A stretch of 51,254 bases of DNA from ZC4RG35 sp964571765 (GTDB lineage: Bacteria > Actinomycetota > Acidimicrobiia > Spongiisociales > ZC4RG35): positions 1-51,254 of the forward strand of contig CAZNDH010000012.1 in NCBI GenBank assembly GCA_964571765.1. The letters run 5' to 3'. A model generated the notes under the pieces. That model had not been told where the DNA came from. It did not search any database and saw nothing but the letters and a program-made list of their open reading frames with translations. Positions 25,417 through 34,147 of the stretch are shown piece by piece; the stretch's first letter is position 1, and every line of letters starts with the position of its first letter. The translations under genes and the position numbers were made by a program.

Positions 25417-25431
25417 ATCAAGTTACTTGAT
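25417..25431. promoter_or_regulatory. Candidate MarR operator (site 2)
   Basis: ATCAAGTTACTTGAT, a perfect 7-bp-arm palindrome around one central base, in front of the SDR-MaoC-MarR operon. Nearly the same sequence lies at 17097-17111. Confidence 0.75.
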
Positions 25432-25521
25432 GGTCTCAAACCGCGATGCAAAGCGGTCCGGGCCCTTGCGCGAAGCTTCAGCCGACCACCCTGTGGGGTC
25501 GTAGACGCACCTGAGCGGGTG

Positions 25522-25959
25522 CTACTCGCCGATGTCCTCGTTCCACAGATCGGGGTGGGCTGCGATGAACTCGCTCATCATGGCCACGCACTCGGGATCG
25601 TCGACCACCTCGACCTGGACTCCTCTGCTCCTCAAATGGTGCTCCGCACCCATGAAAGTGCGGTTCTCCCCAACCACCACCCGGGGGATCCCATAGAGGA
25701 GGACTGCCCCGGCGCACATGTCGCACGGTGACAGGGTGGTGTAGATGGTGGCCAGCCGGTAGGAAGTGGCGGAATGCCGACCGGCGTTCTCCAGGGCGTC
25801 CATCTCCCCGTGGAGGATCGCCGAGCCCGATTGGACCCGCCGATTGTGGCCCCGCCCCACCACCTCACCGTCGATGACCAACGCCGAACCGATGGGGATG
25901 CCCCCTTCGGCCAGCCCGGTGCGTGCCTCCTCGACAGCGACGGCGAAACCCGGTTCCAT
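25522..25959 (-). CDS. Cytosine deaminase of the yeast FCY1 type
   Basis: 145 residues. Zinc motifs LHGEMDALENAGR (His and catalytic Glu) and TTLSPCDMCAGAVLLYGIPR (two Cys). The whole chain, including EGGIPIGSALV, VVGENRTF and the C-terminal WNEDIGE, tracks yeast cytosine deaminase much more closely than bacterial tRNA adenosine deaminase or CodA. Predicted reaction: cytosine (or an analogue) to uracil plus ammonia. ATG 25959 is preferred; a TTG three codons earlier is possible. Isolated gene. Confidence 0.9.
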   Translation of the reverse strand: MEPGFAVAVEEARTGLAEGGIPIGSALVIDGEVVGRGHNRRVQSGSAILHGEMDALENAGRHSATSYRLATIYTTLSPCDMCAGAVLLYGIPRVVVGENRTFMGAEHHLRSRGVQVEVVDDPECVAMMSEFIAAHPDLWNEDIGE

Positions 25960-26137
25960 GGTTCTCAAAGGCTACGCCGGATCACTCGAACCCCACAGAC
26001 GGGTGCCCAGCCGGGAAGGTGGCGCGCCCCAAGGAATGACTCAACTTGCTGGGCAGGCAACAGGGGCCCGGCGCCACCTCGAGCACCCACTCCTCGCTTA
26101 TCGGAAAGAGTGCGTGGTGCGCCCACGCAAGGTGCTT

Positions 26138-26914
26138 CTAGACACAGACCCCGTCGGCGTCCACCCCGCGAATGCAGATCGCCTGGACCTCGACGGTCTT
26201 CAGCCCGTAGCCGGTCGGGATCCTCTCGGCGAAGACGTGGAGCCGGGCGCCTCCGAGCGAGTCGTCGGCAAAGCCGATGACGTCGAAGCTCACTTCGGCA
26301 AGGTCGCCCGATGTGACCGGTGTCACCTGGACCACCCTCGACGTCACCTCGTCGGACTCGTAGAGCGCGGCGACGAGCAACCCGAGTTCGGTCACGGTGG
26401 TAGCGGTCGGGTACCCGCCCAACTCGGCGACGATCGCCGCCGTCTGGTCCTCGACGCTCCCGGGGTAGCCCACGAACCCCATGTGAACCCAACCGGTCTT
26501 CGCCTCATGCTGCACCTTGGTCCAGAATGCCCCGGGGAGCTGGCGAGTCTCCCCGGCAGCCTCGAGCGCCTTCTCCGTGGGTGGGATGGTTCCCAGGATC
26601 GTCTGGCTGGCGCCCGGTGCCGCCCGCAGGTTGAGCACGTCGTCATGCCTCACCCCGACCACCATGAGGATGTCCCCGGCCCGGGGGCCGAAGTCGGTCG
26701 GGGTCCCGGGGAGGGTTGTCGTGGTCGACGACGGAGAGGTCGTAGTCGGCGACGGAGAGGTCGTCGTCGGCCCCGGCTGGGTAGTCGTCGGCGGCAGAGA
26801 GGTGGTTGGTGTCAGCAGGGTCGTGGTGGGGCTTGCTGTGGTCGATGTGCCGGCGTCGCCACCACAGGCCACCACCACCAGGATGATCACCATCAAGTAT
26901 GAAGCTCTTCTCAT
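26138..26914 (-). CDS. Lipoprotein with Thr/Pro-rich linker and SH3b-like domain
   Basis: About 258 residues. Lipoprotein signal with lipobox VVVAC, a long Thr/Ser/Pro linker built of PTTTS-type repeats, then an SH3b-like module (DDVLNLRAAPGASQTILGTI, then TGWVHMGFVG). An uncharacterised C-terminal domain follows, with two cysteines (ICIRGVDADGVCV at the end) that could pair. ATG 26914 is chosen for signal-peptide shape; 26920 and 26935 are alternatives. Probably tethered outside the membrane. Function unknown. Confidence 0.8.
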   Translation of the reverse strand: MRRASYLMVIILVVVACGGDAGTSTTASPTTTLLTPTTSLPPTTTQPGPTTTSPSPTTTSPSSTTTTLPGTPTDFGPRAGDILMVVGVRHDDVLNLRAAPGASQTILGTIPPTEKALEAAGETRQLPGAFWTKVQHEAKTGWVHMGFVGYPGSVEDQTAAIVAELGGYPTATTVTELGLLVAALYESDEVTSRVVQVTPVTSGDLAEVSFDVIGFADDSLGGARLHVFAERIPTGYGLKTVEVQAICIRGVDADGVCV

Positions 26915-27082
26915 GTCCATGAGACGTAGCGGCATGCCGTCATGGGTGACACTACCGAAGGTCCCGACCCGGCTGACCGTGGTCTATCACCACAGAAAGT
27001 GGTTGACGTGGTCTGGTCGGTGCCATATGCTCGGCACATCCGCATGTAGCGGACCTGTCGACATAACTACGGAGGGGATTTG

Positions 27083-28126
27083 ATGTCACGGGTTATCAGG
27101 CTCTTGGTGGCCCTCGGCCTCCTACTTGGCTCGTTCCCTCTGCTCGCAGGGGCCGGCATTCATCCCGTCTCTCAGGCCGATGCGGCCCGGGCCGAACACC
27201 AGCGCATCGTCGACTTCTGGACCGTGGAGCGCGTGGCCCAGGCCATCCCCCGCGGATTCGTCTTCGATCCCGCTACCGGGCGTTTTCATCCAACCCATCA
27301 CCGGCCCGATCACGCCGGTGGTCCCGCCGGAGGTGGAGGAGGCGATGACAGCGGCACCGTGACCGGCGCATCATGGAACGGAGGAGGAACCGTGGTGAGC
27401 TCCACCGGGAAGGTCCTGTTCTCTCTGGGGGGGACCTTCTACGTCTGCTCCGCCAGCGTGGTCAACGACTCGGCGTCGGGACGTTCCATCGTGCTCACCG
27501 CAGCTCACTGCGTCTACGACAACGAGGGGACAGGAGAGTTCGCCGAGAACTGGATGTACATCCCCGACTATGACGCACAGCCGGCGCCACTCACGACCTC
27601 AGGGTCCTTCTGCGCACAGACCCTCCACGGTTGTTGGACGGCTACTGCCCTGGTGGTGCATGGCGGGTTCGCCACGGCGGGCGGCTTCAACGCCACCGCC
27701 ATCGTCAATGACTTCGCCTTTGCCGTGCTTGGCCAGGGCGGGAAGAACGGAACTCTGGTCGAGTCCCTGGGCAGCCAGGGCATCACATTCACCGACGTCT
27801 CCCGTGGGACAAGGGTCCATGCCTTCGGGTATCCCCATGCCGCGCCTTACAGCGGGACCGACCTGGTCTACTGCGCCGGTGGGGCCGACTTCGACAACCG
27901 ACTCTCCCGGCTGACCTACAAGTTGCGTTGCAACATGACCGGCGGGTCGTCGGGTGGGCCCTGGTATCACCAGTTCGACGAGTCGAATGGTCGTGGGACT
28001 GCAATGTCGGTGAACTCGTACCGCTACGTCGGCGGCTCCGACATGTACGGGCCCAAGTTCAACTCGAGGACAGCGGCGTTGTACAACACCGCTCACACCA
28101 CCACCGGCGACACCATCGTCCCCTGA
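27083..28126 (+). CDS. Secreted trypsin-like serine protease
   Basis: 347 residues. Signal peptide 1 to about 31 (IRLLVALGLLLGSFPLLAGA). A propeptide-like stretch with a Gly-rich segment (GGPAGGGGGDDSG) precedes the S1-type domain. The catalytic triad is visible: His in VLTAAHCVYD (about 141), Asp in NDFAFAVLG (about 211), Ser in CNMTGGSSGGPWY (about 290). Several cysteines sit where S1 disulfides are expected. ATG 27083 follows a GGAGGGG box. The next functional gene on this strand is a serpin, after a 345-bp gap that holds a degraded hydrolase. Confidence 0.92.
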   Translation: MSRVIRLLVALGLLLGSFPLLAGAGIHPVSQADAARAEHQRIVDFWTVERVAQAIPRGFVFDPATGRFHPTHHRPDHAGGPAGGGGGDDSGTVTGASWNGGGTVVSSTGKVLFSLGGTFYVCSASVVNDSASGRSIVLTAAHCVYDNEGTGEFAENWMYIPDYDAQPAPLTTSGSFCAQTLHGCWTATALVVHGGFATAGGFNATAIVNDFAFAVLGQGGKNGTLVESLGSQGITFTDVSRGTRVHAFGYPHAAPYSGTDLVYCAGGADFDNRLSRLTYKLRCNMTGGSSGGPWYHQFDESNGRGTAMSVNSYRYVGGSDMYGPKFNSRTAALYNTAHTTTGDTIVP

Positions 28127-28194
28127 GACTCACGTCTTCGGTCGCCGGGCCGGCAAGGAACGGGCGCCGGTCTGGGTGCCGCGAGCCAATGTGA

Positions 28195-28481
28195 TCATCC
28201 ATCGCGGACGAACCTGGTGACCAGATCCGCTACCAGCCGGGGAGCCTCCAGACAGGCAAAGTGACCCAAGCCGCTGAGCACCTCGAGGTGAGCGCCGGGG
28301 ACTGCGGCGGCGGCGAGTTCGGCCAGCTCCACCGGAATGAGTCGTGCTCGCCGTGCATGACCAACGTCGGCACCTCGACCCGGCGGAGAGGCGGGATCAG
28401 GTCGTAGTCGGGACGCAGATCCTTCTGCGAGTAGAGGGAACCCATGGGCTGGTTCGCCACGTCCAACCGACATGGCCACAT
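28195..28481 (-). pseudogene. Alpha/beta-hydrolase C-terminal remnant, frameshifted
   Basis: Two overlapping minus frames together give the end of an alpha/beta hydrolase. One reads RVEVPTLVMHGEHDS (catalytic Asp strand) and then loses homology. The other picks up LIPVELAELAAAAVPGAHLE and GLGHFACLEAP (catalytic His). The change of frame is near 28340. The N-terminal half with the nucleophile is absent, cut off where the serpin gene begins, so it is a truncated pseudogene. Confidence 0.75.
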
Positions 28482-29806
28482 CTTCCAGGGTGCGGGATCA
28501 CGCCTTTGTCGGGGCGTTGGCGGTGATCATCGCCGCTTGTGGCTCCGGAGCGGGCCCCGCCACCAGCACAGCCCCTTCGGTGACCACGCCTGGCGCCGAG
28601 GTGATCCTCCTCAAGGCCAATCTCCCCCGTGTCACCGACACCGACGTCACCGAAGACGAGCTGGATCGTCTGGTCGAAGGGAACACCGACTTCGCCTTCG
28701 AAATCTTCCGGGTGCTCCGTCCCGACGGGGACAACCTGGTCTTCTCCCCGTACAGCATCGCTTCGGCCCTGACCATGACCTACGCCGGGGCCAGGGGGGA
28801 CACCGCAACCGAGATAGGTCAGGCTGTCGCCCTCGCTCTGGCCGACGACCGGATCCACGCTGCCCGCAACGAGCTCGACCTGAGGATCACCGAGGAGCCG
28901 CAGCCGTTCGAGGGAGACGACAGAGAGCCGTTCACCATCAGGGTGGCCAACTCGCTGTGGGGACAGGCCGGATACCCCTTCCTCGACGAGTTCCTCGAGT
29001 TGCTCGCCGCCAACTACGACGCCGGGATGAGCCTGGTCGACTTCGTCGCCGCGGCCGAGAAAGCCCGCCAGGAGATCAATACCTGGGTGGAGGAGGCTAC
29101 CGAGGGGAGGATCGTCGACCTCATCCCCGAGGGAGTCATCGACGACATGACCCGCCTGGTGTTGGTCAACGCCATCTGGTTCAAAGCCAACTGGGCCGAT
29201 CAGTTCGACCCGGAGATGACCAGCGACGGGCCGTTCGAGCTCCTCGACGGCTCCCGGGTGGAGGTCCCAATGATGCGGGGGAGCTTGCGTATCCCCTACA
29301 CCGTCGGCGACGGGTACCAGGCACTACGGATTCCCTACGCCGGTGACGGTGCAATGTTGGTGGTCCTCCCCGATCGGGGACGGTACGCCGAGATCGCCGA
29401 GAGGTTCGGCCCCGACGACCTGTCACGGCTCCAGGGGAGCTGGGGCGACTACCAGGTGGAGTTGAGCTTCCCCAGGTTCGAGTTCAGATCAGACGTCCCC
29501 CTCAAGGGGCCGCTCCAGCAGCTGGGGATGGTGACCGCATTCAAGGAACCAATGGGCCCGGATGGGGCCGATTTCACTGGGATCACCGAGTTCAGGGAGC
29601 TGTTCATCCAGGACGTGGTCCACCAGGCGTTCATCTCGGTCGACGAGGTCGGCACCGAAGCAGCCGCGGCCACTGCTGTCAGCTTCGGCGAGACCTCGAT
29701 GCCGATGCCGGCCACCGTAGATGTCGACCGACCCTTCCTCTTCCTCATCGAACACGGCACCACCGGGGAGATACTCTTCCTCGGCCAGGTGGTCGACCCC
29801 AGCTGA
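28472..29806 (+). CDS. Serpin (serine protease inhibitor) lipoprotein
   Basis: 444 residues. Lipoprotein signal with lipobox IIAAC (about 19-23). Serpin fold landmarks: FAFEIFR, NLVFSPYSIASALTMTYAGA, VLVNAIWFKANW, MMRG, LFIQDVVHQAFISVDEVGTE. The reactive-centre hinge GTEAAAATAV is rich in small residues, as in inhibitory serpins, and the signature DRPFLFLIEHGTTGEILFLG closes it. Counting from the hinge puts P1 near the Thr-Ser-Met of ETSMPMP (about 405-408). Likely a surface-tethered suicide inhibitor of a serine protease. No ribosome-binding site is evident; the start is set by the signal peptide. Confidence 0.93.
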   Translation: MATSSRVRDHAFVGALAVIIAACGSGAGPATSTAPSVTTPGAEVILLKANLPRVTDTDVTEDELDRLVEGNTDFAFEIFRVLRPDGDNLVFSPYSIASALTMTYAGARGDTATEIGQAVALALADDRIHAARNELDLRITEEPQPFEGDDREPFTIRVANSLWGQAGYPFLDEFLELLAANYDAGMSLVDFVAAAEKARQEINTWVEEATEGRIVDLIPEGVIDDMTRLVLVNAIWFKANWADQFDPEMTSDGPFELLDGSRVEVPMMRGSLRIPYTVGDGYQALRIPYAGDGAMLVVLPDRGRYAEIAERFGPDDLSRLQGSWGDYQVELSFPRFEFRSDVPLKGPLQQLGMVTAFKEPMGPDGADFTGITEFRELFIQDVVHQAFISVDEVGTEAAAATAVSFGETSMPMPATVDVDRPFLFLIEHGTTGEILFLGQVVDPS

Positions 29807-30119
29807 GCATCCAGTCGTCGATCACACCGCGGCGTCTTGGCGATGGGCACGATGGTGTCGTGACCCGACAGGGTGGCCCCGTTGAGGTACTCGACACCCC
29901 GCAGACGGCCAAGGTCCCGGGTGCTGGATCGTCCCACTCACCAGGGTCGCGTAGGGCCGGCTCTACGCCGGTGAGCCACTGAGACTCGGCGTGGAGGGCA
30001 ACGGTCAGCCGGTCCGACTCCCCGTCACCTTCACCGTCGCACCGAGGTTGTGGCTCGACCCAAGCGAGGCCGAGCCGTCACCACAAGGTGACGGGCCCAG
30101 CACTGGTACCGCGGATGAC
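29807..30119. other. 313-bp intergenic region
   Basis: Lies between the serpin stop and the convergent nucleosidase stop. I see no supported gene, repeat or convincing terminator in it. Confidence 0.5.
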
Positions 30120-30854
30120 TCAGAGGCGGTCGAGCAGCGCGAGGACGAGACGGGCTGAGTTGGCCGCAACCTGGGGGACGAACATGTCGAAATGCTCCAC
30201 CGATTCACCCTGGGCAATGTCGGATAGGGACCTGATGACGAGGTGGTCGACGTCGAGAGCGGAGGCAACCTGGCCCAGGGCAGCACCTTCCATCTCGATG
30301 GCCTGGGCACCCAGCTCGGCGAACAGCCGGTCCCGGGTTACTTCGTCCTGGAGGAACTGATCGCCGGTGATGATCGTGCCGAAAACGGTCCGAGGAGCTC
30401 TGTCCAGCACCGGGGCCAACTGCACCGACGCGACCACTTCCTTCACCTTGCGCAGTAGCCGCGATGACGGGGTGTAACCGAACTGGTCGGTGGGGTTGTA
30501 GAAGGGGAGGTGACCGGCCTGGTAACGAGCCAGGCCACCAGGAGTGAGCATCCCCCAGTCGTGCTGGATGGTCCGCTCGCCGATGACGACGTCGCCGATA
30601 CCCAACCTCGGGTCGAGGCCGCCGGCCACCCCGGTAAAGATCATGGTGTCAGGGCGGTGGCGCTCCCAGACGACCCCGGCGAGGGCGGCGATGTTCACTT
30701 TGCCCAGCCCGGCCCTGGCCAGGACCACATCCCGACCGTGCAGGTTTCCCCTCCAGAGAGCCCATCCAGCGACCTCGGCTCTTCCCAGGTCTTCTCCCGC
30801 CGCGACCAGGCTCTGGATCTCGGCACCGAGAGCGGAGAAGACCGCGACCGTCAC
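30120..30854 (-). CDS. 5'-methylthioadenosine/S-adenosylhomocysteine nucleosidase-like
   Basis: 244 residues of the PNP/UDP phosphorylase superfamily, MTA/SAH nucleosidase branch. Motifs: VAVFSALGAEIQSL at the N-terminus, FTGVAGGLDPRLGIGDVVIG, the ribose-binding AIEMEGAALGQVA and the catalytic Asp in VIRSLSDIAQ. It would cleave the glycosidic bond of methylthioadenosine or adenosylhomocysteine, recycling methyl-donor by-products. Start GTG 30854. A purine-nucleoside specificity for another substrate remains possible. Confidence 0.9.
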   Translation of the reverse strand: MTVAVFSALGAEIQSLVAAGEDLGRAEVAGWALWRGNLHGRDVVLARAGLGKVNIAALAGVVWERHRPDTMIFTGVAGGLDPRLGIGDVVIGERTIQHDWGMLTPGGLARYQAGHLPFYNPTDQFGYTPSSRLLRKVKEVVASVQLAPVLDRAPRTVFGTIITGDQFLQDEVTRDRLFAELGAQAIEMEGAALGQVASALDVDHLVIRSLSDIAQGESVEHFDMFVPQVAANSARLVLALLDRL

Positions 30855-30961
30855 CCGGACAGGTTAGGTGCCGGACTCGCCGCCACCGGGGCCAGGAGCC
30901 GGTACCCACTCAGCAGCGTCCGCCATGTGGGCCCCCGGCGCACCAGGTGGTGGTGAGACCC

Positions 30962-32194
30962 TCAGCGGTCCCCGAGTGACACCAGGTGGGGACCAAGGTG
31001 GTCGACGCTGGGGGCGCCGACCAGAGCCATGGTGCGTCGCATCTCCGAGGCCAGGAGGTCGATGACCAGGTCGACGCCGGGCTCTCCTCCGGATGCCAGA
31101 CCGTACAGATAGGCCCTCCCCACCATGCACGCTCGGGCGCCGAGCGCCACCGCCTTGACGATGTCGCTTCCCCGGCGAACCCCACCATCGCAGATCACCT
31201 CGACACGATCACCGACAGCTTCGACCACAGGGGGCACCAGCTCGAGGATCGGAGGAGCGGTGTCGAGTTGGCGTCCACCGTGGTTGGAGAGAGCGATGGC
31301 CTCGACACCGTGGTCGGCGGCGATCCGGGCGTCCTCGACGGTCTGGATCCCCTTGAGGACCAGGGGCCCGGTCCACTTGCTGCGCAGCCACTCCAGGTCT
31401 TCCCATCCCACACTCGGGTCGAACTGACGCCCGACGTATTCGGCCAACGAGATCGCCTCGGTCCCATCACCCACCTCGGATCCGACCACATTGGCAAACA
31501 CGATCGGCTCCGAACGAAGGAACTCCCAGGTCCACGCAGGATGGATCAGACCGTCGAGGATGGTGCCGACACCCAGTTTGGGGGGCAGGGTGAACCCCCG
31601 TCTCAGGTCTCGCTCCCGCTTGCCGAGCACCGCGGTGTCCACGGTGAGGCACAAGGCCTCGAAACCGGCGGCCTCGGCCCGGGCGATCAGCTCGGCGACC
31701 AGGCCCCGGTCCCGCCACATGTACACCTGGAACCAGTGCCTTCCCGGGACCGTCGCCACCTCCTCGATAGACCGGGTCCCCAGGGTGGACAGGGTGTAGG
31801 GGATGCCGGCTCTCGCCGCGGCGCGGGCCACTGCGAGCTCGCCGGGCGCAGCCGCGATCCGGGTGAATCCGGTGGGTGCCAGGACCAGGGGAACGCTCAC
31901 CGGCCTTCCGAGGATGGTGGTACCGGGGTCGACGTGGCCGACATCCCTGAGCACCCTGGGACGGAAATGGGCCCGGCGGAAGACCTCGCGGTTCGCTCTC
32001 AGCGTCACCTCGTCCTCGGCGCCACCGTCGATGTAGTCGAACACCCCCCGGGGGAGACGCCTACGGGCGATCGACCTCAGGTCCTCCACCGAGGCCACCC
32101 GGGCCAGGCGGCGACGAGTGGGACGCAGCTCGAGACGACGGAACCTCAGCATGCGGAGTGACCCGAACCAACCTCGTCGGCCACGGGCACTCAT
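30962..32194 (-). CDS. FMN-dependent alpha-hydroxy-acid dehydrogenase, L-lactate dehydrogenase-like
   Basis: About 410 residues. Family order: FDYIDGGAEDEVTLRANR (N-terminal Tyr), LAPTGFTRIAAAPGELAVAR, WFQVYMWRDR, LTVDTAVLGKRERDLRRGF, catalytic Lys strand PLVLKGI, the active-site SNHGGRQLD (catalytic His, Arg) and the FMN phosphate loop DGGVRRGSDIVKA, GRAYLYGLA. It oxidises an L-2-hydroxy acid to the 2-oxo acid and passes electrons on. Start uncertain: ATG 32194 or ATG 32152; the frame continues open to 32764 without homology. A MftD-like role is not supported, as no mycofactocin genes are nearby. Confidence 0.9.
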   Translation of the reverse strand: MSARGRRGWFGSLRMLRFRRLELRPTRRRLARVASVEDLRSIARRRLPRGVFDYIDGGAEDEVTLRANREVFRRAHFRPRVLRDVGHVDPGTTILGRPVSVPLVLAPTGFTRIAAAPGELAVARAAARAGIPYTLSTLGTRSIEEVATVPGRHWFQVYMWRDRGLVAELIARAEAAGFEALCLTVDTAVLGKRERDLRRGFTLPPKLGVGTILDGLIHPAWTWEFLRSEPIVFANVVGSEVGDGTEAISLAEYVGRQFDPSVGWEDLEWLRSKWTGPLVLKGIQTVEDARIAADHGVEAIALSNHGGRQLDTAPPILELVPPVVEAVGDRVEVICDGGVRRGSDIVKAVALGARACMVGRAYLYGLASGGEPGVDLVIDLLASEMRRTMALVGAPSVDHLGPHLVSLGDR

Positions 32195-32302
32195 CGCTCG
32201 ACCTGACAGTGGCTCGTCGCATGTTTCATGGCCGCCCTCGGCACCACCCCAGGGCCGGACTGACCAGCAGGGTTTAGGCTTCCCCGGCGGAGAGGGCTTG
32301 AC

Positions 32303-32734
32303 ATGAACGACCCTATCGACAGACGACTCGACACCACTTTCGGCCTCTTCGAGGAGCTCGTCGCCACGCTCGATTCGGAACAGCTCTCGCTCACGCTGCC
32401 GGTGCCCTCCAACTCTATAGGTGCCCAGCTCTGGTGTGTGATCGGAGCCCGGGAGACCATGAGCGCTGCCATGGAATCCGGAACATGGGGACCGTTCCGC
32501 TGCTCGGTCCTGGCTGCCGAGATCTTCCGGCCGGAGACGATGAAGGCGAAGCTGGAGTCCAGCGCTGCCATGTTCCATGATGCAATCGCCAACAGCTCGG
32601 ATGACGAGGTCCGCACCGACTTCAAACTCGATCTGCTGGAGCACGAAGATCAGCACCTCGGACAGCTCCTCCGTTACCTGCTCGGTTTGGGACTCGATGT
32701 CCCCTCCGGGTGGAAGCAACGCTTCGCCCTCTGA
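32303..32734 (+). CDS. DinB/YfiT-like four-helix protein
   Basis: 143 residues, all-helical, with RRLDTTFGLFEELVATLD at the start and LEHEDQHLGQLLRYLLGLGL near the end. The EHEDQH pattern supplies the His ligands expected of DinB-superfamily metal-binding four-helix proteins. Some members are thiol-dependent S-transferases using mycothiol or bacillithiol; a specific reaction cannot be assigned. Diverges from the FMN dehydrogenase. Confidence 0.75.
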   Translation: MNDPIDRRLDTTFGLFEELVATLDSEQLSLTLPVPSNSIGAQLWCVIGARETMSAAMESGTWGPFRCSVLAAEIFRPETMKAKLESSAAMFHDAIANSSDDEVRTDFKLDLLEHEDQHLGQLLRYLLGLGLDVPSGWKQRFAL

Positions 32735-32913
32735 GCTCGATGCGACCAGGGGCCACCGCAACACAGCCCTCGCCTTCGCTTCGCTGCCGGCCCCGCTCTA
32801 GAGGGGACATGAGATGCACTACAGACCCGGAACCTGCCGGAGGGAACCCCGCTCTTCCCGAGGTCATTCATGGGCTCGGCATAATGGGCAGTCAGCCCAA
32901 GCAGGAGAAGTCG

Positions 32914-34062
32914 ATGCGCATTGGAATTCTCACCGGAGGTGGCGACGTTCCGGGCCTCAACGCCTGCATCAAGGGGGTGGTGAACCGGGTGGCACATGAG
33001 GGCCACGAGGTGACCGGGATTCGTCGGGGATGGGGAGGCCTGGCCGAGACCGACCCCGATGACCACGCTAGCGTCGAGTCCAACCTGGTGACGCTCGACC
33101 CGGGGGTGGTCCGCACCATCGACCGAACCGGTGGCACCTTCCTCCACAGCTCTCGAACCAACCCGGCCAAGGTCTACGACCCGAGCCTGCCCGGGTTCCT
33201 CCGGAGCAGCTACCCGGGGTCGGGCCCTCATGACATAACGCCTCACGTGCTCTCGGTCCTGGAGGCGGCCAAGATCGACGTCCTCATCCCCATCGGTGGC
33301 GACGACACCCTGTCCTACGGGTTGCGGCTCCACGACGAGGGCTTCCCGGTGATCGCCATTCCCAAGACCATGGACAACGACGTCCACGGCACCGACTACT
33401 GCATCGGGTTCTCGACGGCGGTGACCCGTGGGGTCCAGTTCATCCACAGCCTGCGCACTGCCGCCGGATCGCACGAGCGGATCGCCATCGTCGAGTTGTT
33501 CGGTAGATACAGCGGTGAGACCTCCCTGATCACCGCCTACCTGTCGGGGGTAGACCGGGCGATCATCTCCGAGGTCCCCTTCGACGTCGACAAGCTGGCC
33601 GGCCTGCTGCTCGACGACCAGAGATCGAACCCCTCCAACTATGCAATGGTGACCATCTCGGAGGGTGCCGCCCTGATCGAGGGTGACATGGTTCTGACCG
33701 GGGACGCTGACGCCTATGGCCACCGCAAGCTGGGCGGGATCGGGGCCCAGACCGGGGAGCTGCTCAAGGAGCGCACCAACCAGGACGTCCTCTACCAGCA
33801 GGTCGGCTACCTGATGCGCTCGGGGGCACCCGACTCCCTCGATCTGATGGTGGCCACCAACTATGCGGTGATGGCCGCCGACCTCGCCTTGGAAGGTGGC
33901 ACCGGGAGGATGGCGGCGCTGAGGGGAGGCACCTACACCCACGTACCCATCTCGGTCACCCGGGAAGGCGTGAAGCGGGTCGACGTCGACGAGCTCTACG
34001 ACGGGGAGGCCTACCGCCCCAAGGTGCGCCACGTCCTGGGCAAACCGATGTTCCTCTACTGA
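32914..34062 (+). CDS. 6-phosphofructokinase, predicted pyrophosphate-dependent
   Basis: 382 residues. N-terminal RIGILTGGGDVPGLNACIKG, then VLIPIGGDDTLSYGL, IPKTMDNDVHGTDYCIGFST (catalytic Asp in TMDND) and VELFGRYSGETSL. In the family the residue after GGD is Gly in ATP-dependent enzymes and Asp in PPi-dependent ones, and the residue before TMDND is Gly or Lys respectively. Here they are Asp and Lys, the PPi pair. It phosphorylates fructose 6-phosphate in glycolysis, reversibly if PPi is used. ATG 32914 follows AGGAGAAG. Upstream in-frame codons have no support. Confidence 0.93.
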   Translation: MRIGILTGGGDVPGLNACIKGVVNRVAHEGHEVTGIRRGWGGLAETDPDDHASVESNLVTLDPGVVRTIDRTGGTFLHSSRTNPAKVYDPSLPGFLRSSYPGSGPHDITPHVLSVLEAAKIDVLIPIGGDDTLSYGLRLHDEGFPVIAIPKTMDNDVHGTDYCIGFSTAVTRGVQFIHSLRTAAGSHERIAIVELFGRYSGETSLITAYLSGVDRAIISEVPFDVDKLAGLLLDDQRSNPSNYAMVTISEGAALIEGDMVLTGDADAYGHRKLGGIGAQTGELLKERTNQDVLYQQVGYLMRSGAPDSLDLMVATNYAVMAADLALEGGTGRMAALRGGTYTHVPISVTREGVKRVDVDELYDGEAYRPKVRHVLGKPMFLY

Positions 34063-34147
34063 CGGGTCAAGCAGGTGGCGAAGTGTCGGCCCGGCCTGCC
34101 TGGGGTAGTCGTGGAGCAAGCATTGCCAACTGATGAGAGGAGAGGAC

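Noticed and set aside
26700..26870. Short repeats in the SH3b lipoprotein gene as a mobile or CRISPR-like repeat
   Set aside because: They simply encode the Thr/Ser/Pro linker of the lipoprotein and have no spacer structure.
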